From positions 1-43,463 of the forward strand of contig CAYSYM010000032.1 of assembly GCA_964435115.1 (NCBI GenBank): a stretch of 43,463 bases of DNA, in the 5' to 3' direction. The stretch's first letter is position 1. Each line of letters opens with the position of its first letter. This DNA is from CAYSYM01 sp964435115. GTDB taxonomy: Bacteria > Chloroflexota > UBA6077 > CF-72. This document shows, piece by piece, positions 14,854-23,881 of the stretch. The notes beneath the pieces are model-generated. The model was not told where the DNA came from. It worked only from the letters and a program-made list of their open reading frames with translations, and searched no databases. Made by a program: the position numbers and the translations under genes.

Positions 14854-16284
14854 ATGTCGCCTTTCACCCTCCGCGTCGGGTCGCTGGTCGCCCGGCCACT
14901 CGTCGCCTGCAGCGAGGAGGTTGCGATCCGCGAGGCGGCCCAGCGCATGGCCGAGGCCGACACCGGCTCCGTCGTCGCCGTGGATGCCACGGGGCGGCCG
15001 CGCGGCATCGTCACCGATTCCGATCTGCGCCGGAAGGTCGTCGCGGCCGGGCTGGACGCCACCTGGCCGCTGGGTTGCGCCATGTCGGCGCCGGTCATCA
15101 CCGTTCCCCGCGACCTGCCGGGGATCGAGGCGGTGCAGCTCATGCTCGAGCACGGCATCCACCACCTGGTGGTGGTTGATCCGGACGGCCGCGCCGTCGG
15201 CGTGCTGGCCGACAGCGACATCGTCGCCGCCTCGGCGGAAGGGCCGCTGTTCGTCACCCGGCGCATCGCACGGGCGCAATCGATCGAAGAGCTGGGCACC
15301 GCCCGGACCGCCCTGCCACGGCTCGTGCGCTTCCTCCTGGATGGCGGTGTTGGGCCGGACCGGGTGGCCGGCATCCTGACCGAGGCGAACGACCGGCTCG
15401 TCCGCCGTGCGCTCGACCTCGCCTGGCAGACGCTCGGCTCACCCCCTGCGCGGTTCTGCTGGCTGGTCATGGGGAGCGAAGGCCGGCGCGAGCAGACGCT
15501 GCACACCGACCAGGACAACGGCCTCATCTACGCCGACGACGCGCCGCCGGAAGCCGAGGCGTACTTCGCGCATCTGGCGGAGCTGGTGGTGCAGGGGCTG
15601 GAGGCCAGCGGTGCTCCACGCTGCAAGGGGGACGTCATGGCGACGAGCGCCCTCTGGCGCGGGTCGCTGGGAAGCTGGCGGGGACGCTTCGCGGGGTGGC
15701 TCCAGGAGCAGCAGCCATCGGCGTTGCTCAACGCCTTGATCGCCTTCGACTTCCGCTCGGTCGCCGGGGAGGCGGCCCTGGCGGCGGAGCTTCGGGACTG
15801 GCTGCTCGAGCGCACCCCCGCGGCCCATCGCTTCCTCGGGCACGTGGCGCACGCGGCGCTGACTACCACCCCACCCCTCGGGTTCCTCGGGCGCTTTGCC
15901 GTCGATCGCCGTGGCCCGTCTGCCGGCACCTTCGACCTCAAGCTGCGCGCCATCCGCCCCATCGTGGATGGCGCCCGAGTGCTGGCGCTGGAGCACGGCA
16001 TCCCCGCAACAGGCACCCTCGAACGTCTGGACGCGGCCAGGAGGCGCCACGCGGTGCCCGAGGAAGATGCGCGGGACGTCGGGCTAGCCTTCACCGCTCT
16101 CCAGGCCTGGCGGCTGGAGCGGCAGGTAGCCGCGCTCGATGCCGGTCGGCCGGCGGACAACCGCCTGGCGCCCACCACGCTCCCGCGGGCGGAGCAAGCC
16201 CGCCTCCGCGAGCATCTCCGCGTCGTCGGCCGCCTCCAGGCCGGCCTGCGCGAGCGGTACGCGCTGCAGCTCCGCGGGGAGTGA
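14854..16284 (+). CDS. CBS-pair and DUF294 nucleotidyltransferase-like signalling protein
   Basis: A 476-residue cytoplasmic protein. Residues about 8-130 form two CBS domains (SEEVAIREAAQRMAEADTGS and MSAPVITVPRDLPGIEAVQ), which bind adenine nucleotides in known cases. They are followed by the DUF294 putative nucleotidyltransferase with GSEGRREQTLHTDQDNGLIY, carrying the GS and paired-Asp pattern, and the DUF294 substrate-binding-like C-terminal domain. Such proteins recur beside acetate/solute symporters and CbrA-like kinases with exonuclease-domain partners, as here. No reaction has been proven for the family as far as I know. ATG 14854 is chosen; GTG 14845 in frame is an alternative and neither has a strong ribosome-binding site. 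Confidence 0.88.
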   Translation: MSPFTLRVGSLVARPLVACSEEVAIREAAQRMAEADTGSVVAVDATGRPRGIVTDSDLRRKVVAAGLDATWPLGCAMSAPVITVPRDLPGIEAVQLMLEHGIHHLVVVDPDGRAVGVLADSDIVAASAEGPLFVTRRIARAQSIEELGTARTALPRLVRFLLDGGVGPDRVAGILTEANDRLVRRALDLAWQTLGSPPARFCWLVMGSEGRREQTLHTDQDNGLIYADDAPPEAEAYFAHLAELVVQGLEASGAPRCKGDVMATSALWRGSLGSWRGRFAGWLQEQQPSALLNALIAFDFRSVAGEAALAAELRDWLLERTPAAHRFLGHVAHAALTTTPPLGFLGRFAVDRRGPSAGTFDLKLRAIRPIVDGARVLALEHGIPATGTLERLDAARRRHAVPEEDARDVGLAFTALQAWRLERQVAALDAGRPADNRLAPTTLPRAEQARLREHLRVVGRLQAGLRERYALQLRGE

Positions 16285-16335
16285 GCGCTTCACGCTCGCT
16301 CCGCCCGGACCACCCCTCGGTCCCCGTGGCAGACC

Positions 16336-16341
16336 TATAAT
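16336..16341 (+). promoter_or_regulatory. Perfect -10 TATAAT before the response-regulator gene
   Basis: Exact consensus TATAAT, 16 bp before the ATG at 16358, which implies a very short or leaderless transcript. No -35 match is found 16-18 bp upstream. It suggests the receiver, fusion kinase and transporter-kinase can be transcribed separately from the DUF294 gene. Confidence 0.5.
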
Positions 16342-16357
16342 CGCGGCCGGGGGGCCG

Positions 16358-16732
16358 ATGGGCGATCCACCGCGGGTCCTGATCCTCGAGGATGAACCCC
16401 ACATTGTGCTCTCGCTCGAGTTCCTGCTGCGGCGGGCCGGGTACGACACCGCCGCGGCCGGGGATGGCGAGGAAGGGCTGGCCATGGTGCGGCGGCTGCG
16501 TCCGGACGTGGTGTTGCTGGACATCATGTTGCCGAAGCGCAACGGCTACGAGGTCTGCCAGGCCATCAAGGCGACCCCCGACCTGCGTTCCACGCCGGTG
16601 ATCATGCTGAGCGCCAGGGGCCAGGAGGTGGAGGTGCTCAAAGGGCTCGAGCTCGGCGCCGCCAGGTACGTGACCAAGCCGTTCGGGAACGCCGAGATCC
16701 TGGAGGCCATCCGTGCGGTTCTCGACGCTTGA
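16358..16732 (+). CDS. Single-domain response regulator (CheY-like)
   Basis: A stand-alone receiver domain of 124 residues without output domain. Acidic pocket Glu11-Asp12 in LILEDEPH, phospho-acceptor Asp55 in VVLLDIMLPK, Thr/Ser switch region VIMLSARG and the invariant Lys in RYVTKPFG are all present. Its stop lies 20 nt inside the next gene, which encodes a degenerate kinase-exonuclease. The likely phosphodonor is the intact transporter-kinase at 19158 (inference). Without a DNA-binding domain it must act by protein contact, perhaps on the pseudokinase or exonuclease fusion. Confidence 0.92.
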   Translation: MGDPPRVLILEDEPHIVLSLEFLLRRAGYDTAAAGDGEEGLAMVRRLRPDVVLLDIMLPKRNGYEVCQAIKATPDLRSTPVIMLSARGQEVEVLKGLELGAARYVTKPFGNAEILEAIRAVLDA

Positions 16733-18914
16733 GCGCAAGCTCGCACTCGGCGTCGTCCTCCTGTTCCTGGTCCCAACGCTGCTCGCCGGCGCGATCCTGC
16801 TGGCCCTCTACCTGCGCGGCGTCTACGAGGACAACCCCGCCGCGCTCCTGGCGACCGCGGGGATCGGGTTGGCGACGATGATGGCCTACCTCGCGGCCGT
16901 GGGCTACGCCATCGGCCGCTCGCTGGTCCGCACCCTTCAGGAGATCCAGCTCGGAACCGAGCTGATGGCCACGGTCAATCCCGAGCACCGGCTGCACGTC
17001 GCCACGGGGGACGAGCTGCAGTCGCTCGCCGAGGAGATCAACCGCATGGCCGACCGGGTGGGCGATGCTCGGAGCGGGCTCGAGCGTCAGGTGGCGCGCG
17101 CCACGTCAGAGCTGCGAACCGAGCGCGAGAAGCTCTCCACGGTCCTCGCGGCGCTCGGCGAGGGGGTGGTGCTCACGACACCGGAGGGGCGGGTGAGCCT
17201 GGCCAACCGCGCCGCGCAGCAGCTCCTGGGCGCGAGCCTGCTCGGGCGCAGCCTGTTCGACTTCGTCGATCGCGAGAAGCTGGCCCTGTTCATGGAGCGG
17301 CTCGGGGACGGCCAGGACCGGGTGGAGCGCTTCACGCTGCACCCGGCCGGCGCGGTCCTTGAGACGGCGATGACCCCGTTCTTCGACGGCGAGCGCCGTC
17401 CGAGCGGTTTCGTCCTGGTGTTCCGCGATGTCACGCTGCCGGCCCGCTCCGAAGACGAGCGTCGACGTGCGCTCGTCGACGTGCTGCGCGAGCTCCGCGG
17501 GCCACTCGCGTCGGTACGGTCGCTCTCGGAGAGTCTCGCCTCGGACCCGACCCTGGTCGGCGAATCGACCCGGCCGCTGGTCCAGGCGATCCACGCCGAG
17601 GCGGTCCGTCTGTCCGCGCTGGTGAAGGACGTGGGTGAGCCCGGCCACCTGGCGCTCGCTCCACCGCCGTGGCCGCTCGAGTGGATCGCCGCCCAGGATC
17701 TCACCTCCATGGCCCTTCGGCGCTTGAAGGCAGAGGGCCGTGACGCCGACGCGGTCGACCTCGGCGCCGACGCGTCGGCGCTCCCGCCGCTGCGCGCCGA
17801 AGTCTCGGCGCTGAGCAGCGCGCTGGCGCGCCTGCTGGGCGCGGTCCTGGCCCACGGGGAGCCGGGCGTGCCCGTGTGGCTGCGTCCGACGCTCCGTGGC
17901 AACGTCCTGCAGCTCGACATCGGGGCGGACGGGATGGCCTCGGCGGCCGAGCTTGAGCCCCTCCTGGACACCCTACCGGTCGACGGACCAGAGCCGGCCA
18001 CCGTCCGCGAGGTGGTCCAGCGGCACGCCGGCGAGGCGTGGGCGTACGCCGATGGCGGCCGTCTTGGCTACCGGGTCACGCTGCCAGTCCACGCCGGACC
18101 GCGGGGGGAGGAGCACGCCCGGGCGGCTGCGGGTGGGCGAGGCCGCCCGGGCGCGGCCCCGACCTTCGTCGGCATGGGGATGGTCTCTGCCTGGCAGGCA
18201 GGCGAGAGCGCGGCGCCGCGCCCAGAGCTCTACGACTTCTCTCTGTTCCAGGAGATGGAGGAAGGGGTCCGGCCCGGCGACCTGAATCGTCGGCTCGGCG
18301 ACCTGACGTGCGTGGTGCTGGACGTCGAGACGACGGGGTTGGAACCGGAGCTGGGCGACCGTGTGCTGTCGCTGGCCGGGGTCAAAGTGCGGGCAGGGGC
18401 CGTGAAGCGCGGCGGGACGTTCGACGCCCTCGTCAACCCGGGTCGTCCTGTTCCGGCCGCGAGCACCAGGTTCCACGGCATCACCGACGCCCTGGTGGCT
18501 GCGGCGCCGCCGATCGACACTGTGCTGCCCGCTTTCCTGCGCTTCGCCGAGGGGGCAGTGCTGGCAGGCCACCAGGTCTCCTTCGACCTGCGCTTCCTCG
18601 GCCTGGAGGCTCGCCGGGCCAGCCTGGCGCCCCTCACGGCCGGGCACGCGGTCCTGGATACCGCGCTCCTCTCCGAGGTGGTCCACGGGTCCCTGCCTGA
18701 GCACGGGCTGGAGGCCGTGGCGCGGCGCCTCGGTGTGGCGATCCGCGGCCGACATTCCGCCCTCGGCGACGCCGTCGCCACGGCGGAGATCCTCGTTCGC
18801 CTCTTCGAGCTGCTCGAGCGGCGCGGGGTGCGCACGCTGGGCGAAGTCCTAGAGGCTTCACGGCGGGTGCGACGCGGACGACTGGCGAACCTCGCGGCGG
18901 AACTGCGCGAATGA
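16713..18914 (+). CDS. HAMP-PAS-pseudokinase fused to a DnaQ-like (DEDDh) exonuclease
   Basis: A 733-residue membrane protein. Two transmembrane helices (about 10-34 and 45-68) are followed by HAMP (about 68-120), PAS (about 135-245), and a kinase-like region about 250-460. There the phospho-acceptor His is replaced by Arg259 (LRELRGPL where SHELRTPL is expected), and no N-box or glycine boxes are recognisable. Residues about 530-710 are a complete 3'-5' exonuclease: Asp537 and Glu539 in LDVETTGLEP, Asp625 in HQVSFDLRF, His681 and Asp686 in RHSALGDAVA. So the nuclease is intact and the kinase is not. The GTG start overlaps the receiver gene by 20 nt. Relatives with exonuclease domains next to DUF294 and symporter genes exist in proteobacteria; the target nucleic acid is unknown. 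Confidence 0.88.
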   Translation: MRFSTLERKLALGVVLLFLVPTLLAGAILLALYLRGVYEDNPAALLATAGIGLATMMAYLAAVGYAIGRSLVRTLQEIQLGTELMATVNPEHRLHVATGDELQSLAEEINRMADRVGDARSGLERQVARATSELRTEREKLSTVLAALGEGVVLTTPEGRVSLANRAAQQLLGASLLGRSLFDFVDREKLALFMERLGDGQDRVERFTLHPAGAVLETAMTPFFDGERRPSGFVLVFRDVTLPARSEDERRRALVDVLRELRGPLASVRSLSESLASDPTLVGESTRPLVQAIHAEAVRLSALVKDVGEPGHLALAPPPWPLEWIAAQDLTSMALRRLKAEGRDADAVDLGADASALPPLRAEVSALSSALARLLGAVLAHGEPGVPVWLRPTLRGNVLQLDIGADGMASAAELEPLLDTLPVDGPEPATVREVVQRHAGEAWAYADGGRLGYRVTLPVHAGPRGEEHARAAAGGRGRPGAAPTFVGMGMVSAWQAGESAAPRPELYDFSLFQEMEEGVRPGDLNRRLGDLTCVVLDVETTGLEPELGDRVLSLAGVKVRAGAVKRGGTFDALVNPGRPVPAASTRFHGITDALVAAAPPIDTVLPAFLRFAEGAVLAGHQVSFDLRFLGLEARRASLAPLTAGHAVLDTALLSEVVHGSLPEHGLEAVARRLGVAIRGRHSALGDAVATAEILVRLFELLERRGVRTLGEVLEASRRVRRGRLANLAAELRE

Positions 18915-19111
18915 GCGACGTCGCCGAGAGGCTGGTGGTGTGGTTCGTCGTGGGCGCGCTGCTGCTGAACTTCCCGATCCTCGCTATCTTCAATCGCCCC
19001 GCCACGATCGGCGGGATGCCCGTCCTCTACCTGTACCTCTTCGGCGTCTGGATCGTCGCCATCCTCGCTCTCTTCGTGCTCGCGAGGCACCGGTGGAGCG
19101 ACGAGGAGTGA
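18911..19111 (+). CDS. Small two-helix membrane protein of the transporter-kinase cluster
   Basis: A 66-residue protein with two hydrophobic helices, about residues 8-28 and 37-58, and a short charged C-terminus ending RHRWSDEE. Its ATG overlaps the exonuclease-fusion stop (ATGA), and it lies 46 bp ahead of the symporter-kinase. Size and position recall the small membrane partners encoded before sodium:solute symporters such as ActP or before CbrA-like kinases. A role as an accessory subunit is inference. Confidence 0.75.
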   Translation: MSDVAERLVVWFVVGALLLNFPILAIFNRPATIGGMPVLYLYLFGVWIVAILALFVLARHRWSDEE

Positions 19112-19157
19112 GCGCGTCGCGCCCACCCGTCCGGGCGAGGAGCGTGGTGTCGCAGCC

Positions 19158-22100
19158 ATGCTGACGGCGTGGGGCATCTCGACCGTCGCGGTCGTCTACG
19201 TACTCGGCCTCTTCGGCATCGCCTACTACGTCGACCGGCGGGCGCGTGCGGGGAAGAACCTGATCGACAACCCCGCCATCTACTCCCTCTCCCTGGCCGT
19301 CTACGCCACGTCTTGGACGTTCTACGGCAGCGTCGGCCGTGCGGCTGCCTCAGGTGTCGGCTTCCTCCCGATCTACCTCGGGCCGACGCTGATGGCGCTG
19401 CTGTGGTGGCTCGTCCTGCGCAAGACGGTGCGGATCGCCAAGGCGAACAGCATCACCTCCATCGCCGACTTCCTCGGCTCCCGCTACGGCCAGTCGGCCC
19501 TGCTGGGTGCGGTGGTCACGGGGATCACCGTGGTGGGCATCACGCCCTACATCGCGCTCCAGTTGAAGGCGATCTCCCAGACCTTCGAGGTGCTCCTCCG
19601 CTATCCAGAGGTCACCACCACGTTCGAGCCGGCCGCGGCCCGGCCCTTCTACACCGACACCGCCTTCGGAGCCGCGGTGGTGCTGACCGTGTTCGCCATC
19701 ATGTTCGGCGCTCGCGACCTCGACTCGTCGCGCCGCCATGAGGGGCTGGTCGCCACCATCGCCTTCGAGTCGCTGGTGAAGCTGCTGGCGTTCCTGGCGG
19801 TCGGCGCCTTCGTTACCTACGGCGCCTTCGGCGGGTTCGTCGACATCTTCGACCGCATCGCGGCCCAGCCGGGCTACGCGCGCCTGCTGGGGGGCGACCC
19901 GGCATTCTCGGCGGGCGACTGGGCAGCCCTGACCTGGCTCTCGATGATGGCCATCCTGTTCCTGCCTCGCCAGTTCCACATGGCGGTGATCGGCAATACA
20001 CGCGAGTCCCACATCAAGACGGCGATGTGGATGTTCCCCGCCTACCTGCTGCTGATCAACGTCTTCGTCCTGCCAATCGCCTTTGGCGGCCTGCTCACCT
20101 TCCCCGACGCGCCCGCCACCGCCGCGGACTACTTCGTCCTGACCTTGCCGATGCTCCACCACCAGCAGGGACTGGCGCTCCTGGTGTTCGTCGGCGGCAT
20201 CTCGGCCGCCACAGGGATGGTTATCGTCGAGTCGATCGCGCTCTCCACCATGATCCTGAACAACCTGGTGGTCCCCTGGTTCGTCAAGCTCGGCATGACC
20301 CGTGACATCTCGCGGCTGCTGATCAACAGCAAGCGCCTGGCCATCGGGCTGATGATCCTGCTCGGCTACCTCTACTACCACTACATCGGCGAGTCGTACA
20401 CGCTGGTGAACATTGGCCTCATCTCGTTCGCCGCGGTCGCGCAGTTCGCCCCGGCCTTCTTTGGCGGCCTGTACTGGCGGCGCGCCACACGGCAGGGCGC
20501 CCTCGCCGGCCTGTCCGCGGGCTTCCTGGTGTGGGCCTACACACTCTTGCTGCCATCCTTCGTGCGCTCCGGCTGGCTGCCTGAGAGCCTGCTCGAGACC
20601 GGCCCCGCCGGTCTCGCCTGGCTCCGCCCGGAACAGCTCTTCGGGCTGGACGGGATGGGCGTATGGGCCAACACCGTCTTCTGGTCGCTCGCCCTCAACG
20701 GGCTCGCGTTCGCGCTCGTCTCCCTGGCGACGCGGGCCACGCCGCTCGAGCTGAGCCAGGCGGAGCGCTTCGTCGGCGTGTTCCAGCGCGAACCGGCCTG
20801 GGTGCCGGCCGCCCGGGGGCGGCAGGCGCTCACCGCGGAGCGGCTGGAGGAGCTGGTTGCCAAGTTCACCGGCCGCGGCAAGGCGGCGGAAGCCTTCAAG
20901 GCGTTCTACGCGGCGCGCGGCGTGCGCGACCCCCACGCCCTCGGCGAAGCCGAGCGCCGCGACCTCCTCCAGTTCGCGGAGCGCACACTCTCCGGCGCGG
21001 TGGGGACCGCCTCGGCACAGGCCATCCTCGAAGGACTGGGCCAGGTCGACACGGTGCGCTTCGACGCCATCTTCGACCTCTTCGGCCGGGTCTCCCAGTC
21101 GCTCGAGCAGAGCCGCGAGGACCTCCAGCGGCGCGTCCGCGAGCTCTCCCTCCTCTACGATGCCACGCGGCGCATCGCCTCGACCCTGGACCCGCAGCGC
21201 ATGATGGCTGGGGTGGTCGAGCTGCTCGGCCGAGAGTTCGGGTTCGACGTGATCGCCGTGCGGCTGCTCGATCCCGACGGCCGGCTGCGCATCAAGAGCC
21301 ACGTCGGCCTGCCCCCGGAGGCGGACCTCTCTGGCGGCGATCCGGTCTCCCGCGACTCCTACTTCGGCGAGTGCTTCCTCGACAACCGCGTCGTCGTGGT
21401 CGAGGATGCCACGCAGATCCGGAAGCCCGTCGTCCTCCCGGTGCCGGAAGCGCCTGCGCCCCGTTCGTTCGTCCACGCGCCCATCGCGGTCGAGGATCGG
21501 CCAGCCGGCGTCCTCTCCGCCTACTCCTCGACCGGCCGGGTGTACTTCTCGCCGGAGTTCTTGCAGCTCTTCCGCACTCTGGCCGTCCAGCTCGGCCTGG
21601 GCATCCAGCACGCCCAGCTCTACCGCGAGCTGGGCGACCTGTCACGCGAGCTGGAGGCGAAGGTGCGCCAGCGCACGGCGGAGCTGGAAGCCGCCAACCG
21701 CCGGCTGCAGGAGCTCGACCGGCTCAAGAGCGACTTCGTCTCCACGGTTTCGCACGAGCTACGCACGCCGCTGACCTCGATTCGCTCGCTCTCGGAGAGC
21801 CTCCTCTCGGCCGGCGAGATCCCCCCGAGCACCCAGCACCAGTTCCTGACCATCATTGCCGAAGAGAGCCAGCGACTCTCGCGGCTGATCAATCAGCTCC
21901 TCGACTTGGCGCGCATCGAGGCCGGGAAGATGGAGTGGCGCTTGGAGCGGCTGGAGCTGGGCGAAGTGGTCGAGCACGCCGTCCGGGCCAACCGCGCCTT
22001 GTTCGAGGGTAAGGCGGTCACGCTGGTCGCGCACGCCCGCGACGGTGACCTGCCCGTCCTCGCCGACCGCGACAAGGTCATCCAGGTGCTGACGAACCTC

Positions 22101-22403
22101 CTCTCGAACGCGGCCAAGTTCACGCCCCCGGCTGGGTCGGTGCACGTCCGACGCTTCCGCCAGGACGGCCTGGCGGTGGTGGAGGTGGAGGACACTGGGC
22201 CCGGGATCTCCCGCGAGCAGTCGGAAGCCATCTTCGAGCGGTTCCGACAGGTGGGCGATACGCTCACGGCGAAACCGGAGGGCGCCGGCTTGGGGCTGCC
22301 CATAAGTCGCGAGATCGTGGAGCACCACGGTGGCACGCTCACGGTGCGGAGCGCGCCGGACCACGGGAGCTGCTTCCGCCTGGCGCTCCCGCTGGCATCT
22401 TGA
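19158..22403 (+). CDS. CbrA/CrbS-like sensor kinase with sodium:solute symporter domain
   Basis: A 1081-residue hybrid of transporter and sensor. Residues about 1-530 are an SLC5-type symporter with around 13 helices (TSWTFYGSVGRAAASGVGF, then WLSMMAILFLPRQFHM). About 545-625 resembles the STAC linker (LTAERLEELVAKFTGRGKA), and about 665-825 is a GAF domain. Then comes a coiled stretch and HisKA with His866 in VSHELRTPLTSI, and HATPase_c with Asn984 in LTNLLSNAAKF plus VEDTGPGIS and GAGLGLPIS. All kinase boxes are intact. Known relatives control carbon or acetate use in response to a transported solute. The partner receiver is probably the one at 16358. An insertion sequence begins 25 bp after the stop. 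Confidence 0.92.
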   Translation: MLTAWGISTVAVVYVLGLFGIAYYVDRRARAGKNLIDNPAIYSLSLAVYATSWTFYGSVGRAAASGVGFLPIYLGPTLMALLWWLVLRKTVRIAKANSITSIADFLGSRYGQSALLGAVVTGITVVGITPYIALQLKAISQTFEVLLRYPEVTTTFEPAAARPFYTDTAFGAAVVLTVFAIMFGARDLDSSRRHEGLVATIAFESLVKLLAFLAVGAFVTYGAFGGFVDIFDRIAAQPGYARLLGGDPAFSAGDWAALTWLSMMAILFLPRQFHMAVIGNTRESHIKTAMWMFPAYLLLINVFVLPIAFGGLLTFPDAPATAADYFVLTLPMLHHQQGLALLVFVGGISAATGMVIVESIALSTMILNNLVVPWFVKLGMTRDISRLLINSKRLAIGLMILLGYLYYHYIGESYTLVNIGLISFAAVAQFAPAFFGGLYWRRATRQGALAGLSAGFLVWAYTLLLPSFVRSGWLPESLLETGPAGLAWLRPEQLFGLDGMGVWANTVFWSLALNGLAFALVSLATRATPLELSQAERFVGVFQREPAWVPAARGRQALTAERLEELVAKFTGRGKAAEAFKAFYAARGVRDPHALGEAERRDLLQFAERTLSGAVGTASAQAILEGLGQVDTVRFDAIFDLFGRVSQSLEQSREDLQRRVRELSLLYDATRRIASTLDPQRMMAGVVELLGREFGFDVIAVRLLDPDGRLRIKSHVGLPPEADLSGGDPVSRDSYFGECFLDNRVVVVEDATQIRKPVVLPVPEAPAPRSFVHAPIAVEDRPAGVLSAYSSTGRVYFSPEFLQLFRTLAVQLGLGIQHAQLYRELGDLSRELEAKVRQRTAELEAANRRLQELDRLKSDFVSTVSHELRTPLTSIRSLSESLLSAGEIPPSTQHQFLTIIAEESQRLSRLINQLLDLARIEAGKMEWRLERLELGEVVEHAVRANRALFEGKAVTLVAHARDGDLPVLADRDKVIQVLTNLLSNAAKFTPPAGSVHVRRFRQDGLAVVEVEDTGPGISREQSEAIFERFRQVGDTLTAKPEGAGLGLPISREIVEHHGGTLTVRSAPDHGSCFRLALPLAS

Positions 22404-22428
22404 CGTCCGTCCTATTGCTACCACGTTA

Positions 22429-23881
22429 GCTCGACTTTAGCCCTTTGGGCCGGGAAGCACAGTAGGGTACGGGGCATCCTCGCTCGGTCCAGGAGGGATG
22501 ATGCCGCTCTGTACCCTACCGCCGGCGATCCTAGCGGTGCTGGCGCCGTTCGCGCCACTGTTCTCGCGCCGGGTCTGGGCCCATGGGCCAGTGCTGCTGG
22601 CGGGTGCGCTCCTAGCCCCGGCGCGACGGACCGTCACCGCGGCGCTGCGGGTGATGGGACTCGACCAACTGCGGCAGTTCCACCGCTCCCACCGCGTCCT
22701 CAGCCGGGCCCGGTGGTCCGGCCTGGCCGTCAGCCGCGTCCTGCTGGGCCTGCTGGTCGCCACCTTCGTCCCTGACGGGCCGCTCGTCTTCGGCGTCGAC
22801 GAGACGCTGGAGCGCCGCCGCGGGGCGCAGATCGCGGCCAAGGGCATCTATCGCGACGCGGTGCGCTCCAGCCACAGCCACTTCGTCAAGGCCAGCGGGC
22901 TGCGCTGGGTGTGCCTCCTGCTGCTGGTGCCCATCCCGTGGGCGGCGCGCACCTGGGCGCTGCCGGTCCTCACCGCCCTCGCGCCCTCGGAACGCTACGC
23001 GGCCGAGCGGGGCCGACGGCACCAGCGGCTGACCGACTGGGCGCGGCAGCTGCTCCGGCTCGTCCGCCGCTGGTGGCCCGAGCGGGCCAGCGTGGCGGTG
23101 GCCGACAGCACCTACGCGGCGCTGGAGCTCCTCGCCGCGTGCCGTTCCTGGCGGCAGCCCATAACGGGGGTCGCGCGCCTGCGCCGCGACGCGGCCCTGG
23201 ACGCGCCGGCACCGCCGCGCCGCCCGCGCCAGCGCGGGCGCCCGCGGCTCAAGGGGGCGCGGTTGCCGACCCTGGCCGCGGTGGCCGCCGACCCGACCAC
23301 CGCCTGGGCGTGCCTGACCGTCGCGCAGTGGTACGGTGCCGGGGAGCGGAGGGAGGAGGTCGCCTCCGCGCCGGCGGTCTGGTACCACAGCGGCTTACCG
23401 CCGGTGCCGCTGCGCTGGGTGCTCATCCGCGATCCGCAGGGGCAGTTCCCGACCCAAGCACTGCTCTGCACCGACCCGGCGGCGGAGCCGGCGCACGTCT
23501 TGAACTGGTTCGTGCGGCGCTGGCAACTGGAGGTCACGTGCGAGGAGGCGCGGCGCCACCTGGGCGTGGAGACGCAGCGGCAGTGGTCGGACCTGGCGAT
23601 CGCCCGCACCACGCCGGGGCTGCTGGGCCTGTTCTCGCTGGTGACGCTGCTCGCGGATTAACGGCTCCGGAGGGGCGAACGGGCGCTCCAACAGACGGCC
23701 TGGTCCCGCAAGGAGCACCCGACGTTCATCGACGCCCTGGCGCTCGTACGGCGCGAGCTATGGGCGCACGAGTCTTTGTGCACGTCCGCTCCCGGGGGCG
23801 AGATGGTGCAAATCCCCCGCCCCCTCATCAAGCGCTTGACCGACACCCTCTGCTACGCCGCCTGAACGGCTAAAGTCGAGC
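22429..23881 (+). mobile_element. IS701/IS4-like insertion sequence with 14-bp perfect inverted repeats
   Basis: Terminal repeats GCTCGACTTTAGCC (22429-22442) and its complement (23868-23881) bound a single transposase gene. Outside them the direct repeat TTA(G) occurs at 22426-22429 and 23882-23885, consistent with the short YTAR-type target duplications reported for IS701-family elements, though the exact boundary is ambiguous by one base. The right-hand copy of TTA also serves as the TAA stop of the kelch gene on the opposite strand. The transposase has an in-frame stop, so the element is probably inactive on its own. Confidence 0.85.
22498..23865 (+). pseudogene. DDE transposase interrupted by an in-frame stop
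   Basis: Transposase of the IS701/IS4 group. The first 387 codons run to a TAA at 23659-23661. The same frame continues without shift through a further 67 codons of plausible transposase C-terminus (residues such as QQTAWSRKEHPTFIDALALV) to TGA 23863, so the intact protein would be 455 residues. Catalytic regions include FGVDETLERRRG (first Asp), VAVADSTYAALELL (second Asp) and VRRWQLEVTCEEARRHLG (final Glu region). The start ATG 22498 or 22501 follows AGGAGGG. A single-base origin of the TAA is likely; a sequencing error is also possible. Confidence 0.82.

Noticed and set aside
19350..21611. Open minus-strand frame of 753 codons
   Set aside because: It is entirely antisense to the intact transporter-kinase and has His/Gln/Glu/Gly-rich composition typical of shadow frames.
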